Shown here: positions 50,238-59,035 of the stretch, one piece after another | Position numbering within the stretch: position 1 is the stretch's first letter | Layout of the letters: every line of letters begins with the position of its first letter | Source: Mycoplasmatota bacterium | Lineage (GTDB): Bacteria; Bacillota_I; Bacilli_A; Izemoplasmatales; Hujiaoplasmataceae | Length of the DNA: 64,000 bases | Direction of reading: 5' to 3' | Assembly: GCA_016342455.1 (NCBI GenBank) | Contig: JAEIOE010000006.1 | Span: 1 to 64,000, forward strand | Translations under genes and position numbers: made by a program | The notes under the pieces: generated by a model | What the model was told of the DNA's origin: nothing | The model's database searches: none | The model's input: the letters and a program-made list of their open reading frames with translations, nothing else

Positions 50238-51590
50238 TTAGTTTAATGTTAACAAAGTAACAGACTCAACATGTTGAGTTTGAGGGAACATATCAACAGG
50301 AGTAACTCCCTTAACACTGTATCCACCCTTAATCAAAAATTCTAAATCTCTTGTAAGTGTTGCAGGATTACAAGAAATGTAAACTATTTTTTCTACCTTC
50401 ATGTTAAGTAAGGTGTTTAAGAACGCTTTTGAACAACCTTTTCTCGGTGGATCCACAAATACACAATCAAATTTGTACTTCTTCCACTTTTGAATAACGC
50501 TTTCCACATTACCAGCTTCAAAAAATGCATTTCTTATTCCGTTTATTTCCGCATTCTTTTTAGCATCAGTAATAGCTGAAGATATCACTTCTATACCAAA
50601 GACCTTATATACTTTCTTAGCTAGAGATAAGGCTATTGAACCAATACCACAATATGCATCAATTACTTTGTCTTTCTTTTTCAATCTAGCATATTCCATA
50701 GCTTTATTATAAAGTCTTTCGGTTTGTATTGTATTTACTTGGAAGAATGATCTAAAGCCAATTTCAAAATTGATGCCTAATAATTCTTCATTTAAGAAAC
50801 CTTTACCATATATTAATCTTATTTCATCTGAAGAGTAAGTTGATTCATCCTGTGCATTCACAACACCGATACCTTTAACCAAAAGAGATTTAGTCGATAT
50901 TTTTTCAACAAAGGCTGCTTCTTGTTCAAATGAGTCTTTCGCTAAATTTAATAAAATTACTATTTCTTTATTCCTAGTAGATTCTCTAATAACACAAGAT
51001 TTCAGTATTCCAGTTTCATCTTCTGGGTTATATGCTTTAATCCCTAATTCATTACATACATTCTTAATTAACGTAAGTAACTCAAAAGATTTCTTTCCCA
51101 TTGTATAACATTCATTTAAATCTACAACATGATGAGATTTTGCTCTAAAAAATCCTGCTTTAATACCTTTTTCACCTTGAGCAAATTTAATTTCCACTTT
51201 ATTACGATAATAATATGGATTAACCATACAAATGATATCATCTACTAATGATGGATCTTGGTTTAATTTCTTCATCATAAGCTCTAAACGGTATTTTTTA
51301 AATTGAATTTGAACATCGTAATCCATATGCATTAAACGGCATCCGCCACATTCATCAAAATGTTTACACTTTGGTACTAATCTAAAAGGACTTTTTTGGA
51401 TAAACTCTACTACTTTTCCAAATCCAAATTTTTTTCTTCTTTCTGTAATTTCAATACTCGCAACTTCACCTTTAAGCATATTTTCTACAAAAACTGTATA
51501 TCCATCTTCTAATCTCACTACACCCAATCCATCGTGTGTAAGATCAACTGCTTTTACTATTAAGTTTTGAGTAATCGTCTCTTGATCCAT
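50238..51590 (-). CDS. rlmD: 23S rRNA (uracil-5-)-methyltransferase, RlmD/RumA type (copy 2)
   Basis: Second RNA m5U methyltransferase, 450 aa. An N-terminal TRAM domain (about 1-62), an iron-sulfur site with Cys in CKHFDECGGCRLMH (about 75-88) and a later C at NECYTMG, then the SAM domain with DAYCGIGSIALSLA, the FVDPPRKGCS motif and the catalytic Cys in YISCNPATLTRD. Paralogous to 13934-15292. Firmicutes often have two or more RumA-like proteins, which may modify different uridines (RlmCD activity). It seems monocistronic, with a good terminator. Confidence 0.93.
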   Translation of the reverse strand: MDQETITQNLIVKAVDLTHDGLGVVRLEDGYTVFVENMLKGEVASIEITERRKKFGFGKVVEFIQKSPFRLVPKCKHFDECGGCRLMHMDYDVQIQFKKYRLELMMKKLNQDPSLVDDIICMVNPYYYRNKVEIKFAQGEKGIKAGFFRAKSHHVVDLNECYTMGKKSFELLTLIKNVCNELGIKAYNPEDETGILKSCVIRESTRNKEIVILLNLAKDSFEQEAAFVEKISTKSLLVKGIGVVNAQDESTYSSDEIRLIYGKGFLNEELLGINFEIGFRSFFQVNTIQTERLYNKAMEYARLKKKDKVIDAYCGIGSIALSLAKKVYKVFGIEVISSAITDAKKNAEINGIRNAFFEAGNVESVIQKWKKYKFDCVFVDPPRKGCSKAFLNTLLNMKVEKIVYISCNPATLTRDLEFLIKGGYSVKGVTPVDMFPQTQHVESVTLLTLN

Positions 51591-51684
51591 AATAAATCCT
51601 TTCTACTAAGGCGTTTAAAATTCACAAAGCCCACATTTTATTATATCACAAATGTAATAGAAATGATTATTTTACTGCAAATAT

Positions 51685-51707
51685 AAAACTCGCATTAAGC
51701 GAGTTTT
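51685..51707 (-). terminator. Terminator of the peptide/SHOCT/MFS operon
   Basis: Stem AAAACTCGC-ATTAA-GCGAGTTTT, 9 bp, followed on the minus strand by TATATTT. It closes the operon that starts at about 55243. Confidence 0.8.
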
Positions 51708-53050
51708 TAGATTTCTTTTGCATATTTATTATTTAAATACCATATAATAACTACCGTTACTCCAATGGAACAAAATATATATAAAGATAAAATACCTACT
51801 TTAGATATTAATATACCTGCAATTAATCCAGCAATAGGGATTAAGGCTTGTGATAAAACACCCGTAACGCTCTGAACTTTCCCTAAATGTTCTGCATCTA
51901 CTGTCTTCTGTATCGTTACACCTACAGGAACATTGAAGCCAACACTTGCGAAGCCCATAATAAACAATAATAATACAATTGCTATTAGCAATACGTTTAC
52001 ATTTAGTAATTCTAGATAATACAAAATCATCACTGTACTAATAAGTACTAAAACCAAAATAAATACAACCAAATACTTAGACATTTCTTTAAAATACTTT
52101 TTTTTCGGCTCGCGTCTAGATAAAACAATTGCCATTATTATTCCAGATATCGATGCAGAAATCATAATTACAGAATACCAATTTTCTACTGTCATGAAGT
52201 TATCAAATAAAAATGATGTTTCCGATGAGAGCCCAAACTCTATAAAATACGGAAGTCCATTTTGAAATATTGGGACTGTAAAAAAGTTTAAAAATAAGGC
52301 CATCATTAATAAAACAAAAATAGGTTTAAAATTATATACATATTTTACTCCAACAACGATATCCTTTACTATTCCTTTTAACGTCATTTTTCCAATTGCG
52401 GCTTTGACATTATACTTGATAAACATTTCTGTTATCGCAGAAATCAAATATGCAATACCACAAATGAAAAAAATCACATAAATCCCTAATATAGCGTATA
52501 ATATTCCCCCAAATATCAAGCCTATGATATTTTGAAGATTCCTGGATCCATTTAAATAACTAGAAGCTTGCTGCAATTCTTCATCTTTCACAATAAACTT
52601 TAACAAAGATCCTGCAGCGGGATTAAAGAACGCTGAATTAATACCTAAAATAATTGCTAGGCAAAAGATAATAAGTATCTTTGTTTCGGGACTATTAGAT
52701 AGATATAATACAAATCCAGCAGATAAGATAATCACACCTCTAATGTAATCTGTTATATACATCGTTTTTGCTTTATTAAATCTATCTGCTAAAGCTCCAC
52801 CAAATGGCATTAAAATCAATAATACAATGCCGGAAACTAATAAATAGTAACCTTGAATCAAAGGTGCTTCTTCTGCTCCAAACGCTTCCTTAGCTATTCT
52901 TAATATGTATAGACTCATTACGAAATTAAAAAGCATAAAAGCTATATTCGAAACTAAAACTCCGCTAAATAATAAAGCGAAGTTTTTATTTTTAAATACG
53001 TTTTGTCTTGGTGCTATTTGATTATCCACGTAATGTCTCCTCGGTCGCAA
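51707..53050 (-). CDS. MFS-family exporter (MefA-like branch)
   Basis: Major facilitator of 447 aa with twelve predicted helices. It has the usual MFS loop 2-3 motif in modified form (GALADRFNKAKTM, about 80-92) and a first helix NFALLFSGVLVSNIAFMLF, as in the macrolide efflux/Enterobactin exporter-like MFS_3 branch. It likely exports a small molecule or peptide by proton antiport. Its start lies 1 base past the stop of the SHOCT-domain gene, so translation is coupled. Being the last gene of the operon that begins with two small CxxC peptides, it might export or protect against them; that link is inference. Confidence 0.85.
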   Translation of the reverse strand: MRPRRHYVDNQIAPRQNVFKNKNFALLFSGVLVSNIAFMLFNFVMSLYILRIAKEAFGAEEAPLIQGYYLLVSGIVLLILMPFGGALADRFNKAKTMYITDYIRGVIILSAGFVLYLSNSPETKILIIFCLAIILGINSAFFNPAAGSLLKFIVKDEELQQASSYLNGSRNLQNIIGLIFGGILYAILGIYVIFFICGIAYLISAITEMFIKYNVKAAIGKMTLKGIVKDIVVGVKYVYNFKPIFVLLMMALFLNFFTVPIFQNGLPYFIEFGLSSETSFLFDNFMTVENWYSVIMISASISGIIMAIVLSRREPKKKYFKEMSKYLVVFILVLVLISTVMILYYLELLNVNVLLIAIVLLLFIMGFASVGFNVPVGVTIQKTVDAEHLGKVQSVTGVLSQALIPIAGLIAGILISKVGILSLYIFCSIGVTVVIIWYLNNKYAKEI

Positions 53051-53051
53051 A

Positions 53052-53438
53052 TTATTCTACTACTATTCTAACTACATCTCCGTCGGCTGATTTAACATTA
53101 ACTATTTCGCCTACAACTCCTGTATTAATCATTTGAATTAACATATCGATATCAATGTCTAAATCATCTGAATCAAAATGAGTCATCTTACTATTCTTTA
53201 AAAGTTTAGCAAATTCAATTGGCAATTCTACTCTAACTTCGTCCCCATCAGCTGAATCAACTAATATTTTTAACATTTTAAATTGATTCTTCTTTTTAGC
53301 TGGCATAATAACTTCTGGTTCTACTTCGTTAGCACCAATAGAAGCTAAAAGTTTTTCTGCTTCGTCTGCAGTAATTACTCCCTTAGAAAGTAATTCTAAT
53401 ATTTTCATTCTTTCTTCTTTAAATTCATTTTTTCCCAT
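53052..53438 (-). CDS. SHOCT-like domain protein (YvlB-like)
   Basis: Cytosolic protein of 128 aa. Residues 8-32 form a short helical hairpin (RMKILELLSKGVITADEAEKLL) of the SHOCT-like type, followed by a linker and a beta-rich C-terminus (KMLKILVDSADGDEVRVELPIEFA) resembling the YvlB/DUF4097-associated adaptor domain. The same hairpin ends the preceding DUF2089 protein and follows the VanZ domain in the gene before it. It is 11 bases after DUF2089 and 1 base before the MFS gene. Likely a regulatory or scaffold protein; function not established. Confidence 0.78.
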   Translation of the reverse strand: MGKNEFKEERMKILELLSKGVITADEAEKLLASIGANEVEPEVIMPAKKKNQFKMLKILVDSADGDEVRVELPIEFAKLLKNSKMTHFDSDDLDIDIDMLIQMINTGVVGEIVNVKSADGDVVRIVVE

Positions 53439-53449
53439 GATAATCCCCC

Positions 53450-53920
53450 TTATCTAACCTTCGCTAATAATTCAGAAGCTTCTGAAACCGTAATTTCTCC
53501 GCTATCTATTTTTTGTAATATTTCAACTCTAGTTGGTCCATTGTATTCTTCTTTTACAACTTCTTTTTCTTCTTCGGCATTTGTTGTATATCCAAGCTGT
53601 TCAATTACTTCATCAAGCATTTTTTTAATTGTTGGATAAGATAATCCCATTTCTTTTTCGATCATCTTAATGTTTCCTCTATTTTTAACAAACACTTCAA
53701 TAAAGAAAAGTTTTTCGGTATCTAAATAGTTGAACTTAGATAATGTAAATTTTCCCTTAAACTCTGTTTCACAATTTGTACATTTGAGTTCTGTAACAAA
53801 TAAATCATTGTGACAAATTGGACACTCAGAGATAACTGGATATTTAGCTACTCCCTTAGTTGCTGATTTTGTTAGTCTTTTTAGGATATCTAAATCCTTA
53901 TCAATTTTAAATTTAGCCAT
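53450..53920 (-). CDS. DUF2089 zinc-ribbon/HTH protein with SHOCT-like tail
   Basis: Probable transcription regulator of 156 aa. The N-terminus has a zinc ribbon with CPICHNDLFVTELKCTNCE (about 33-51), then a helix-turn-helix of the DUF2089 family (GNIKMIEKEMGLSYPTIKKM, about 87-106), and an acidic linker. The C-terminal 30 residues are a SHOCT-like helical hairpin (RVEILQKIDSGEITVSEASELL), matching the N-terminal part of the next protein. It is the likely regulator of its own operon; dyads before the first peptide gene and before the VanZ-like gene are candidate sites. Confidence 0.83.
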   Translation of the reverse strand: MAKFKIDKDLDILKRLTKSATKGVAKYPVISECPICHNDLFVTELKCTNCETEFKGKFTLSKFNYLDTEKLFFIEVFVKNRGNIKMIEKEMGLSYPTIKKMLDEVIEQLGYTTNAEEEKEVVKEEYNGPTRVEILQKIDSGEITVSEASELLAKVR

Positions 53921-53933
53921 ATTAAATCTCCTT

Positions 53934-54725
53934 CTATATAGTTTTCACTACAATCTTTTCTCCAGATTTAGTGTTTACATCAATATTTATTCCTTTGCTT
54001 GTGATCAATTTTAATATTTCAGCTTTATCAAGTGAAATATTATCTTTGTATTTTTCCTCTTTCACAAACATCAATATAAATCTTACAATAAATATTGGAA
54101 ATGGAAAGAAAAACAATACTTTTAATATTCGATTCGCGGTTTTATCTTCCGGAACATTAATTTTCAATTTAATAAAGTGCGCTTTTCTTGTTAATTGCAT
54201 TTTTCTTCTTTTTTTCTTGTATAACTCTTTGTATGCTGCTTCTGTTGAAATTTCATTTGTCTGAAGCCTTGCTAATGTGTTTGAAGTCATCTCTGTTTTT
54301 CCCCTTCTATTATTTATTAAAAATAGTAATAAGCTAGAGATTGTATAAGGTACAAAATCATATAAGATCGCATCAAATACACTTGGTCCCCTGTTTTCTG
54401 CATATATTTGTATTGCTTCATCTGAAAAAGCAACTATCATTCCGATTATCAGTATTCTAAAATATGATAAGTTCCATAATTTCCCTGTTATGAACCAAGA
54501 TATCCCTAAAACGAAATATTCAAACATATGCGCTGATTTTCTTATTACTATATGTAAATCTGCTATTAGGATACTATTGTTTGGAAATACATCGGTTATT
54601 ATATTTAAAATAAAATTTGATATTTCCAAGCTCAATGATCCTGATTGTTCTCCGGTTGCGAAGGAAAATGAAAATACGATAAGTGTTAAAACTGATGATA
54701 CTATTAAACTAATTTTTTTCATCAA
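53934..54725 (-). CDS. VanZ-like membrane protein with SHOCT-like domain
   Basis: Fusion protein of 263 aa. Residues about 5-148 resemble VanZ/PhoP-type membrane domains, with four to five helices and the HIVIRKSAHMFEYFVLGISW segment typical of VanZ (His/Glu pair). Then a SHOCT-like hairpin (NTLARLQTNEISTEAAYKEL, about 149-168), a basic region, a further membrane helix (VLFFFPFPIFIVRFILMF, about 207-224) and a small C-terminal beta domain (NTKSGEKIVVKTI). VanZ-like proteins are linked to glycopeptide tolerance and envelope stress. It follows the small peptide genes by 72 bases in the same orientation. Confidence 0.78.
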   Translation of the reverse strand: MMKKISLIVSSVLTLIVFSFSFATGEQSGSLSLEISNFILNIITDVFPNNSILIADLHIVIRKSAHMFEYFVLGISWFITGKLWNLSYFRILIIGMIVAFSDEAIQIYAENRGPSVFDAILYDFVPYTISSLLLFLINNRRGKTEMTSNTLARLQTNEISTEAAYKELYKKKRRKMQLTRKAHFIKLKINVPEDKTANRILKVLFFFPFPIFIVRFILMFVKEEKYKDNISLDKAEILKLITSKGINIDVNTKSGEKIVVKTI

Positions 54726-54738
54726 ACCACCCCTTTAT

Positions 54739-54759
54739 ATGAATTATAAAATAATTCAT
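54739..54759. promoter_or_regulatory. Dyad ATGAATTAT-AAA-ATAATTCAT before the VanZ-like gene
   Basis: Perfect 9-bp arms between the second peptide gene and the VanZ-like gene. It shares the TGAATTAT half-site with the larger dyad at 55157-55187. No T-run follows, so it is not a normal terminator; it may be an operator or a processing hairpin. Confidence 0.5.
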
Positions 54760-54797
54760 AAGTTGTACTTTCAAATCCCTTGCATTTCCAGAAGAAT

Positions 54798-54920
54798 TTA
54801 ATTGAATTTTTGTTGTGAATAAAAGCTTTGCCAATAATTGTTTGGACCAGAATAGTCATAACATTTATTACAATCCTTATTATTCTCTGCTATATGTTGA
54901 ATTTTACTTGATCTTTTCAT
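54798..54920 (-). CDS. Small CxxC peptide 1 (40 aa), paralogue of 54976-55113
   Basis: Not in the ORF track because it is short. The 40-codon ORF starts at the ATG at 54920, with AAAGGGG eight bases upstream, and ends in TAA. It reads MKRSSKIQHIAENNKD, then C17NKC20, YDYSGPNNYWQSF (21-33), and ends YSQQKFN. It aligns without gaps to the upstream 45-aa peptide; C17, C20, Y21, D22, Y23, S24, P26, N28, Y29, W30, Q31, S32, F33 and Q36 are identical. There is no signal peptide, membrane helix or double-Gly leader. Conservation in the protein and not in the DNA (for example TATTGG against TACTGG) supports a coding role. Function unknown: metal-binding regulator, signal or modified peptide are all open. 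Confidence 0.8.
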   Translation of the reverse strand: MKRSSKIQHIAENNKDCNKCYDYSGPNNYWQSFYSQQKFN

Positions 54921-54975
54921 CTTTAAATCCCCTTTCTGAATCTTTTTAATAATTGTTTCTTTTTATGCAATAAAT

Positions 54976-55113
54976 TTATCCCTTGATTGTGTGTTGTATT
55001 TCATTTTGTGCGAAAAAGCTTTGCCAGTAATTTGTTGGGCTTGAATAGTCATAACAATTACCACAGTTTTTTTTCGTTTGTTCCATGCTTTGTAGCTTTC
55101 TTATATTTCTCAT
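54976..55113 (-). CDS. Small CxxC peptide 2 (45 aa), first gene of the operon
   Basis: Also absent from the ORF track. It starts at the ATG at 55113, preceded by GGGAGGGGG at seven bases, and ends in TAA after 45 residues. It reads MRNIRKLQSMEQTKKN, then C17GNC20, YDYSSPTNYWQSF (21-33), then FAQNEIQHTIKG. It shares its CxxC and aromatic block with the 40-aa peptide downstream at identical residue numbers. The N-terminus is basic and variable, the block from 17 to 36 is conserved, and the tail differs. It is the first gene after a TTGACA-16-TATAAT promoter with a 130-nt leader. I know no family with this pattern. Confidence 0.8.
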   Translation of the reverse strand: MRNIRKLQSMEQTKKNCGNCYDYSSPTNYWQSFFAQNEIQHTIKG

Positions 55114-55156
55114 TTCAAATCCCCCTCCCGAATTCTATTTTCCCTTTTTAAATGTG

Positions 55157-55187
55157 ATTGAATTATAACCCTGAAATATAATTCAAT
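55157..55187. promoter_or_regulatory. 11-bp inverted repeat in the leader of the peptide operon
   Basis: Arms ATTGAATTATA (55157-55167) and TATAATTCAAT (55177-55187) are perfectly complementary around a 9-nt loop. It lies in the 5' leader about 45 nt before the first peptide start. Could be a transcription regulator site or an RNA hairpin. Confidence 0.65.
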
Positions 55188-55249
55188 TATTATATTGATT
55201 TCGCATTTAAATTCGAACTTTTAAATTGATTTTGTTAACTTACACCTTA

Positions 55250-55277
55250 ATTATATCAATATTTTTAATAATGTCAA
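55250..55277 (-). promoter_or_regulatory. Promoter of the small-peptide operon
   Basis: Minus-strand -35 TTGACA (55272-55277) and -10 TATAAT (55250-55255), 16-bp spacer. It directly follows the uvrB terminator and has no other downstream gene than the small peptide ORF. Confidence 0.85.
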
Positions 55278-55310
55278 GGGGTTTTTTAATTTATTTTACA
55301 AATTTATTAA

Positions 55311-55335
55311 AAAAAGCCAATAAAATTGACTTTTT
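55311..55335 (-). terminator. Terminator of uvrB
   Basis: AAAAAGCCAA-TAAAA-TTGACTTTTT, a 10-bp stem with one G:U pair in RNA, followed by TTTTTT on the minus strand. It isolates uvrB from the peptide operon. Confidence 0.8.
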
Positions 55336-55371
55336 CCTTAATATTATTAATAATTTTATTGATTTTGTTGA

Positions 55372-57339
55372 TTATCTCTTTAAATATCCCTTTAATTCGA
55401 ATATTACATCTCGTAACTCTGCAGCCTTCTCAAAATCTAATTCCTTGGCATAAACATACATTTGTTTTTCTAACATGTCTATATTTTCTTGCAGTTCTCT
55501 TTGAGATAATTTATTAAAATCATCTACATCTTCTTTCGCATCTGATTTAATTGATATTCTATCATGTATATCTTTAAGGATAGTTGTTGGTTCTATATTA
55601 TGATCTATATTATATTGTTTTTGAATAGTTCTTCTACGATTAGTTTCATCTATCGCCTTAGTCATAGAGTCTGTTGTCTTGGATGCGTACATAATTACTT
55701 TACCATTACTGTTCCTTGCTGCTCTACCAATAATTTGAATTAATGATTTTGCAGATCTTAAGAAACCTTCTTTATCTGCATCCAATATCGTAATTAAGGA
55801 AACCTCTGGTAAATCCAATCCTTCTCTTAGTAAGTTTATCCCAACTAAGATATCATAAGTTCCAAGTCTTAGCTTTCTAATTACTTCCATTCTATCAAGT
55901 GATTTGATTTTAGAATGCAAATACGCAACCTTATAACCCAGACCTTTTAAATATTCAGTTAAATCCTCACTCATCTTTATGGTAAGTGTTGTAATCAGTA
56001 TTCTTTCATTTCTTTGTATTGTTTTATCTACTTCTATAAGAAGATCATCTATTTGGTTTTCTGTTTTTCTAACAAAAACTTGAGGGTCTAATAGCCCTGT
56101 AGGCCTAATAATTTGTTCTATTACATCAGGTGCTCTTTCTAATTCATAATCACCAGGAGTAGCTGAAGCATAGATAACTTGATTAATCTTGTCTTTAAAT
56201 TCGCCAAAATTTAGTGGCCTATTGTCTAATGCACTAGGTAATCTAAAACCATAATTAACCAAAGATTGCTTACGAGCTCTATCTCCATTATACATTCCTC
56301 TAACTTGAGGCAAGGTTACGTGAGATTCATCTACAACCAGTAAGAAGTCTTTTGGGAAGAAATCCATTAGTGTAGAAGGTGTTTCCCCTTCTCCCCTTAA
56401 AGAAAGATGTCTTGAATAATTCTCAACCCCTGGACAACGGCCCATTTCTTTTAGAAGCTCTAAATCATACATAGTTCTTTGTTCAATTCTTTCAGCTTCT
56501 AATAAGTGGTTTTGATCTTTAAAGTGCTTAATGCGGTCTATTAACTCTGATTTGATTCTTCTTAAGGCTTCATCCATTTTAATTGGGTCTGTTAAAAAAT
56601 GAGATGCAGGAAATAAGGAGAACACATCATACTCTTTAATAATTTCACCCGAAACAATATGAAATTCTCTAATTCTATTGATTACATCAAAATCAAATTC
56701 AACTCTAATAGCGATGGTTTTATTATAAGGCGGCAATATTTCTACAACATCTCCCCTTACTCTAAAACTACCTCTAACGAAGTCTAAATCATTTCTAACA
56801 TACTGGATATCAACCAAACGGTCAAGGAGCTCTTTTCTAGTGATTTCATCATTTTTTCTTAAGGTTACCATTCCTGATTTATAGGTATCAGGATCTCCAA
56901 TACCATATATACAAGATACAGAAGCTACGATAATTACATCTCTTCTTTCAAACAAGCTTGATGTAGCGGCGTGTCTCATCTCATCTATTTCATCATTAAT
57001 TTTAGCATCTTTTTCTATATATATATCCGCACCGGGTATATATGCTTCTGGTTGATAATAATCATAATAGGAGATAAAATATTCAACTCTGTTTTCTGGA
57101 AACAGTGATTTTAACTCTGAATAGAGTTGCCCCGCTAAGGTCTTATTATGAGCTAAGACCAATACCGGTCTATTAACCTCATTAATAACGTTAGCTATTG
57201 TATAGGTTTTACCTGTACCAGTAGCTCCTAAAAGTACCTGTTCTTTTACGTTATTATTTAAATTATTAATCAGTTTTTTAATTGCAGACGGTTGATCACC
57301 TTTAGGCAAGTATTCCGATACAAGTTTGAATTTATCCAT
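55372..57339 (-). CDS. uvrB: UvrB, excinuclease ABC subunit B
   Basis: DNA damage recognition helicase of nucleotide excision repair, 655 aa, standard length. Walker A is [14 protein letters not shown] (38-51), the damage-binding beta-hairpin is in [12 protein letters not shown] (about 92-103), motif II is [11 protein letters not shown] and motif VI is QIIGRAARN. The C-terminal UVR domain that contacts UvrC is present ([22 protein letters not shown]). uvrA and uvrC are not next to it. It is divergent from the radical SAM gene, with an 82-base intergenic region. Confidence 0.98.
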   Translation of the reverse strand: MDKFKLVSEYLPKGDQPSAIKKLINNLNNNVKEQVLLGATGTGKTYTIANVINEVNRPVLVLAHNKTLAGQLYSELKSLFPENRVEYFISYYDYYQPEAYIPGADIYIEKDAKINDEIDEMRHAATSSLFERRDVIIVASVSCIYGIGDPDTYKSGMVTLRKNDEITRKELLDRLVDIQYVRNDLDFVRGSFRVRGDVVEILPPYNKTIAIRVEFDFDVINRIREFHIVSGEIIKEYDVFSLFPASHFLTDPIKMDEALRRIKSELIDRIKHFKDQNHLLEAERIEQRTMYDLELLKEMGRCPGVENYSRHLSLRGEGETPSTLMDFFPKDFLLVVDESHVTLPQVRGMYNGDRARKQSLVNYGFRLPSALDNRPLNFGEFKDKINQVIYASATPGDYELERAPDVIEQIIRPTGLLDPQVFVRKTENQIDDLLIEVDKTIQRNERILITTLTIKMSEDLTEYLKGLGYKVAYLHSKIKSLDRMEVIRKLRLGTYDILVGINLLREGLDLPEVSLITILDADKEGFLRSAKSLIQIIGRAARNSNGKVIMYASKTTDSMTKAIDETNRRRTIQKQYNIDHNIEPTTILKDIHDRISIKSDAKEDVDDFNKLSQRELQENIDMLEKQMYVYAKELDFEKAAELRDVIFELKGYLKR

Positions 57340-57421
57340 ATTTTATCACCATAATAAGTATATCATAGATAAATAGATTTATTCGTTTAAACTATGATAA
57401 AATATATACGAGGTATATAGC

Positions 57422-59035
57422 ATGAAAGTAATTTTAATCGGAATAAACTCTAAGTATATTCACACAAATCTAGCTATTCGATACTTGAAAGTTAATTGTG
57501 ATTATCCAGTAACACTTAAAGAATTTACAATTAAGGATAGTATCTCTAAAATAATGGATGGTATTATGGAAGAAGAGCCTGATATCATCGGTTTTAGCGT
57601 ATATATTTGGAATATAGAAATAATAAAAGAACTTTTAAATATTATCAAAACGAAATATAAAAACAAAACTGTTATATTGGGTGGTCCTGAAGTAAGTTAT
57701 GAATATAATGAGTTTCTTGATTTAAAACTGGCAAAGTATATTATCTTTAATGAAGGTGAAATAGCCTTCAATAAACTAATAGATGCTTTGGTCAATAATA
57801 AGGACATTTCTGGAATACCAAATCTATCTTATTATAAGGATAATAATATAATAAGGAATCGCGCGCAAGAAATACAAGACTTAAACAGCTTAAAAAATCC
57901 TTACAAATTAGATAATGAAGATATAAAAAACAAGATACAATATATTGAATTATCTAGGGGTTGCCCTTATAGTTGTTCTTACTGTATGGCTTCATTAGAA
58001 AAAACTGTAAGATTTTTTGATATAAATAGAGTTAAACAAGATATTCAATTTTTATATAAGAATGGAGCGAAAACTTTTAAGTTTTTGGATCGAACCTTTA
58101 ATCTAAAAGCAGAAATGGCACTCGATATTTATAAATTTGTTATTGAGAATGATTTTAAAAACGCTGTCTTTCAATTTGAAATTAATGGTGATATTTTAAA
58201 AGAAAGTGTATTAGATTATTTAGTAGAAAAAGCTCCAAAGAATCGTATCCGTTTTGAAATTGGGATTCAATCAACTAACAATTCAGTCAATTTAGCAGTT
58301 GATAGACAACAAGATAATGGAAAACTATTTAAAAACATTCATAAATTAAACACTTCTATGGTCGACATGCATTTAGATTTGATAGCTGGCTTACCTTATG
58401 AAGACTATGACAGCTTCAAGAATACCTTTAATACAGCGTTTAAGCTTTATGCTAAAGAACTACAACTAGGATTCTTAAAACTGCTTAAGGGGACGAAATT
58501 ATACTATCAAGCGCGAGAATTTGGTTACCGAGTACATGAAGTTGCACCATATGAGCTAATTGATAACCAATTTATCACAAAAGAGGAACTCTATAAGATA
58601 CATATCGTTGAAGAAGCGTTAGAAATATATTGGAACAAAGGTTTTCTAAATAGAACAACCGCCTTAATAACGAAAGACTTAGCGTCTCCTTTTGATTTCT
58701 TCTTAGAATTAGGAAATCATTTCATACAAAATGATTTGTCATTCCATCGATATCAATTATTTGACATCTTTCAAACCTTAGAAGATTTCCTTGGAGATAG
58801 TTATAAGTATGATATACGCTATGATTATTTAGATTACAATAATATAAAACCTAAAATTTACTGGGACAACCCGGTCAAGAAAAATGATGTCATTAGACTT
58901 TTCCATAAAGAAAACCCTCATTACAACATAGATGTATTATATAAATATTCCGTTGTTATTGAATATATGTTTGATTACTTAATCGTTTTATACCTGCCAA
59001 ACAAAAAAGAAATGCATATATTTAAAAAGAACTAA
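57422..59035 (+). CDS. B12-binding radical SAM protein (DUF4080 type)
   Basis: Cobalamin-dependent radical SAM enzyme, 537 aa. The N-terminal cobalamin-binding Rossmann-like domain covers about 1-130 (DIIGFSVYIWNIEII, ILGGPEVSYE). The radical SAM core has the [4Fe-4S] motif RGCPYSCSYCMAS (about 179-191), followed by FKFLDRTFN and GLPYED. The C-terminal part matches the DUF4080 type. It may be a methyltransferase or tailoring enzyme; no substrate gene is adjacent on the plus strand. It is convergent with pfkA over a shared terminator. Such genes are scattered in anaerobe genomes, so I do not link it to the small peptides. Confidence 0.88.
   Translation: MKVILIGINSKYIHTNLAIRYLKVNCDYPVTLKEFTIKDSISKIMDGIMEEEPDIIGFSVYIWNIEIIKELLNIIKTKYKNKTVILGGPEVSYEYNEFLDLKLAKYIIFNEGEIAFNKLIDALVNNKDISGIPNLSYYKDNNIIRNRAQEIQDLNSLKNPYKLDNEDIKNKIQYIELSRGCPYSCSYCMASLEKTVRFFDINRVKQDIQFLYKNGAKTFKFLDRTFNLKAEMALDIYKFVIENDFKNAVFQFEINGDILKESVLDYLVEKAPKNRIRFEIGIQSTNNSVNLAVDRQQDNGKLFKNIHKLNTSMVDMHLDLIAGLPYEDYDSFKNTFNTAFKLYAKELQLGFLKLLKGTKLYYQAREFGYRVHEVAPYELIDNQFITKEELYKIHIVEEALEIYWNKGFLNRTTALITKDLASPFDFFLELGNHFIQNDLSFHRYQLFDIFQTLEDFLGDSYKYDIRYDYLDYNNIKPKIYWDNPVKKNDVIRLFHKENPHYNIDVLYKYSVVIEYMFDYLIVLYLPNKKEMHIFKKN

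Noticed and set aside
55226-55453. Plus-strand ORFs at 55226-55453 and 55326-55517
   Set aside because: They overlap the uvrB end and the terminator/promoter region antisense, have low-complexity hydrophobic composition and lack ribosome binding sites. They are shadows.
57422-59035. Radical SAM protein as maturase of the small CxxC peptides
   Set aside because: It is on the opposite strand, on the far side of uvrB, and of the DUF4080 type found widely without peptides. The sequence gives no RiPP recognition domain. Proximity alone is not enough.
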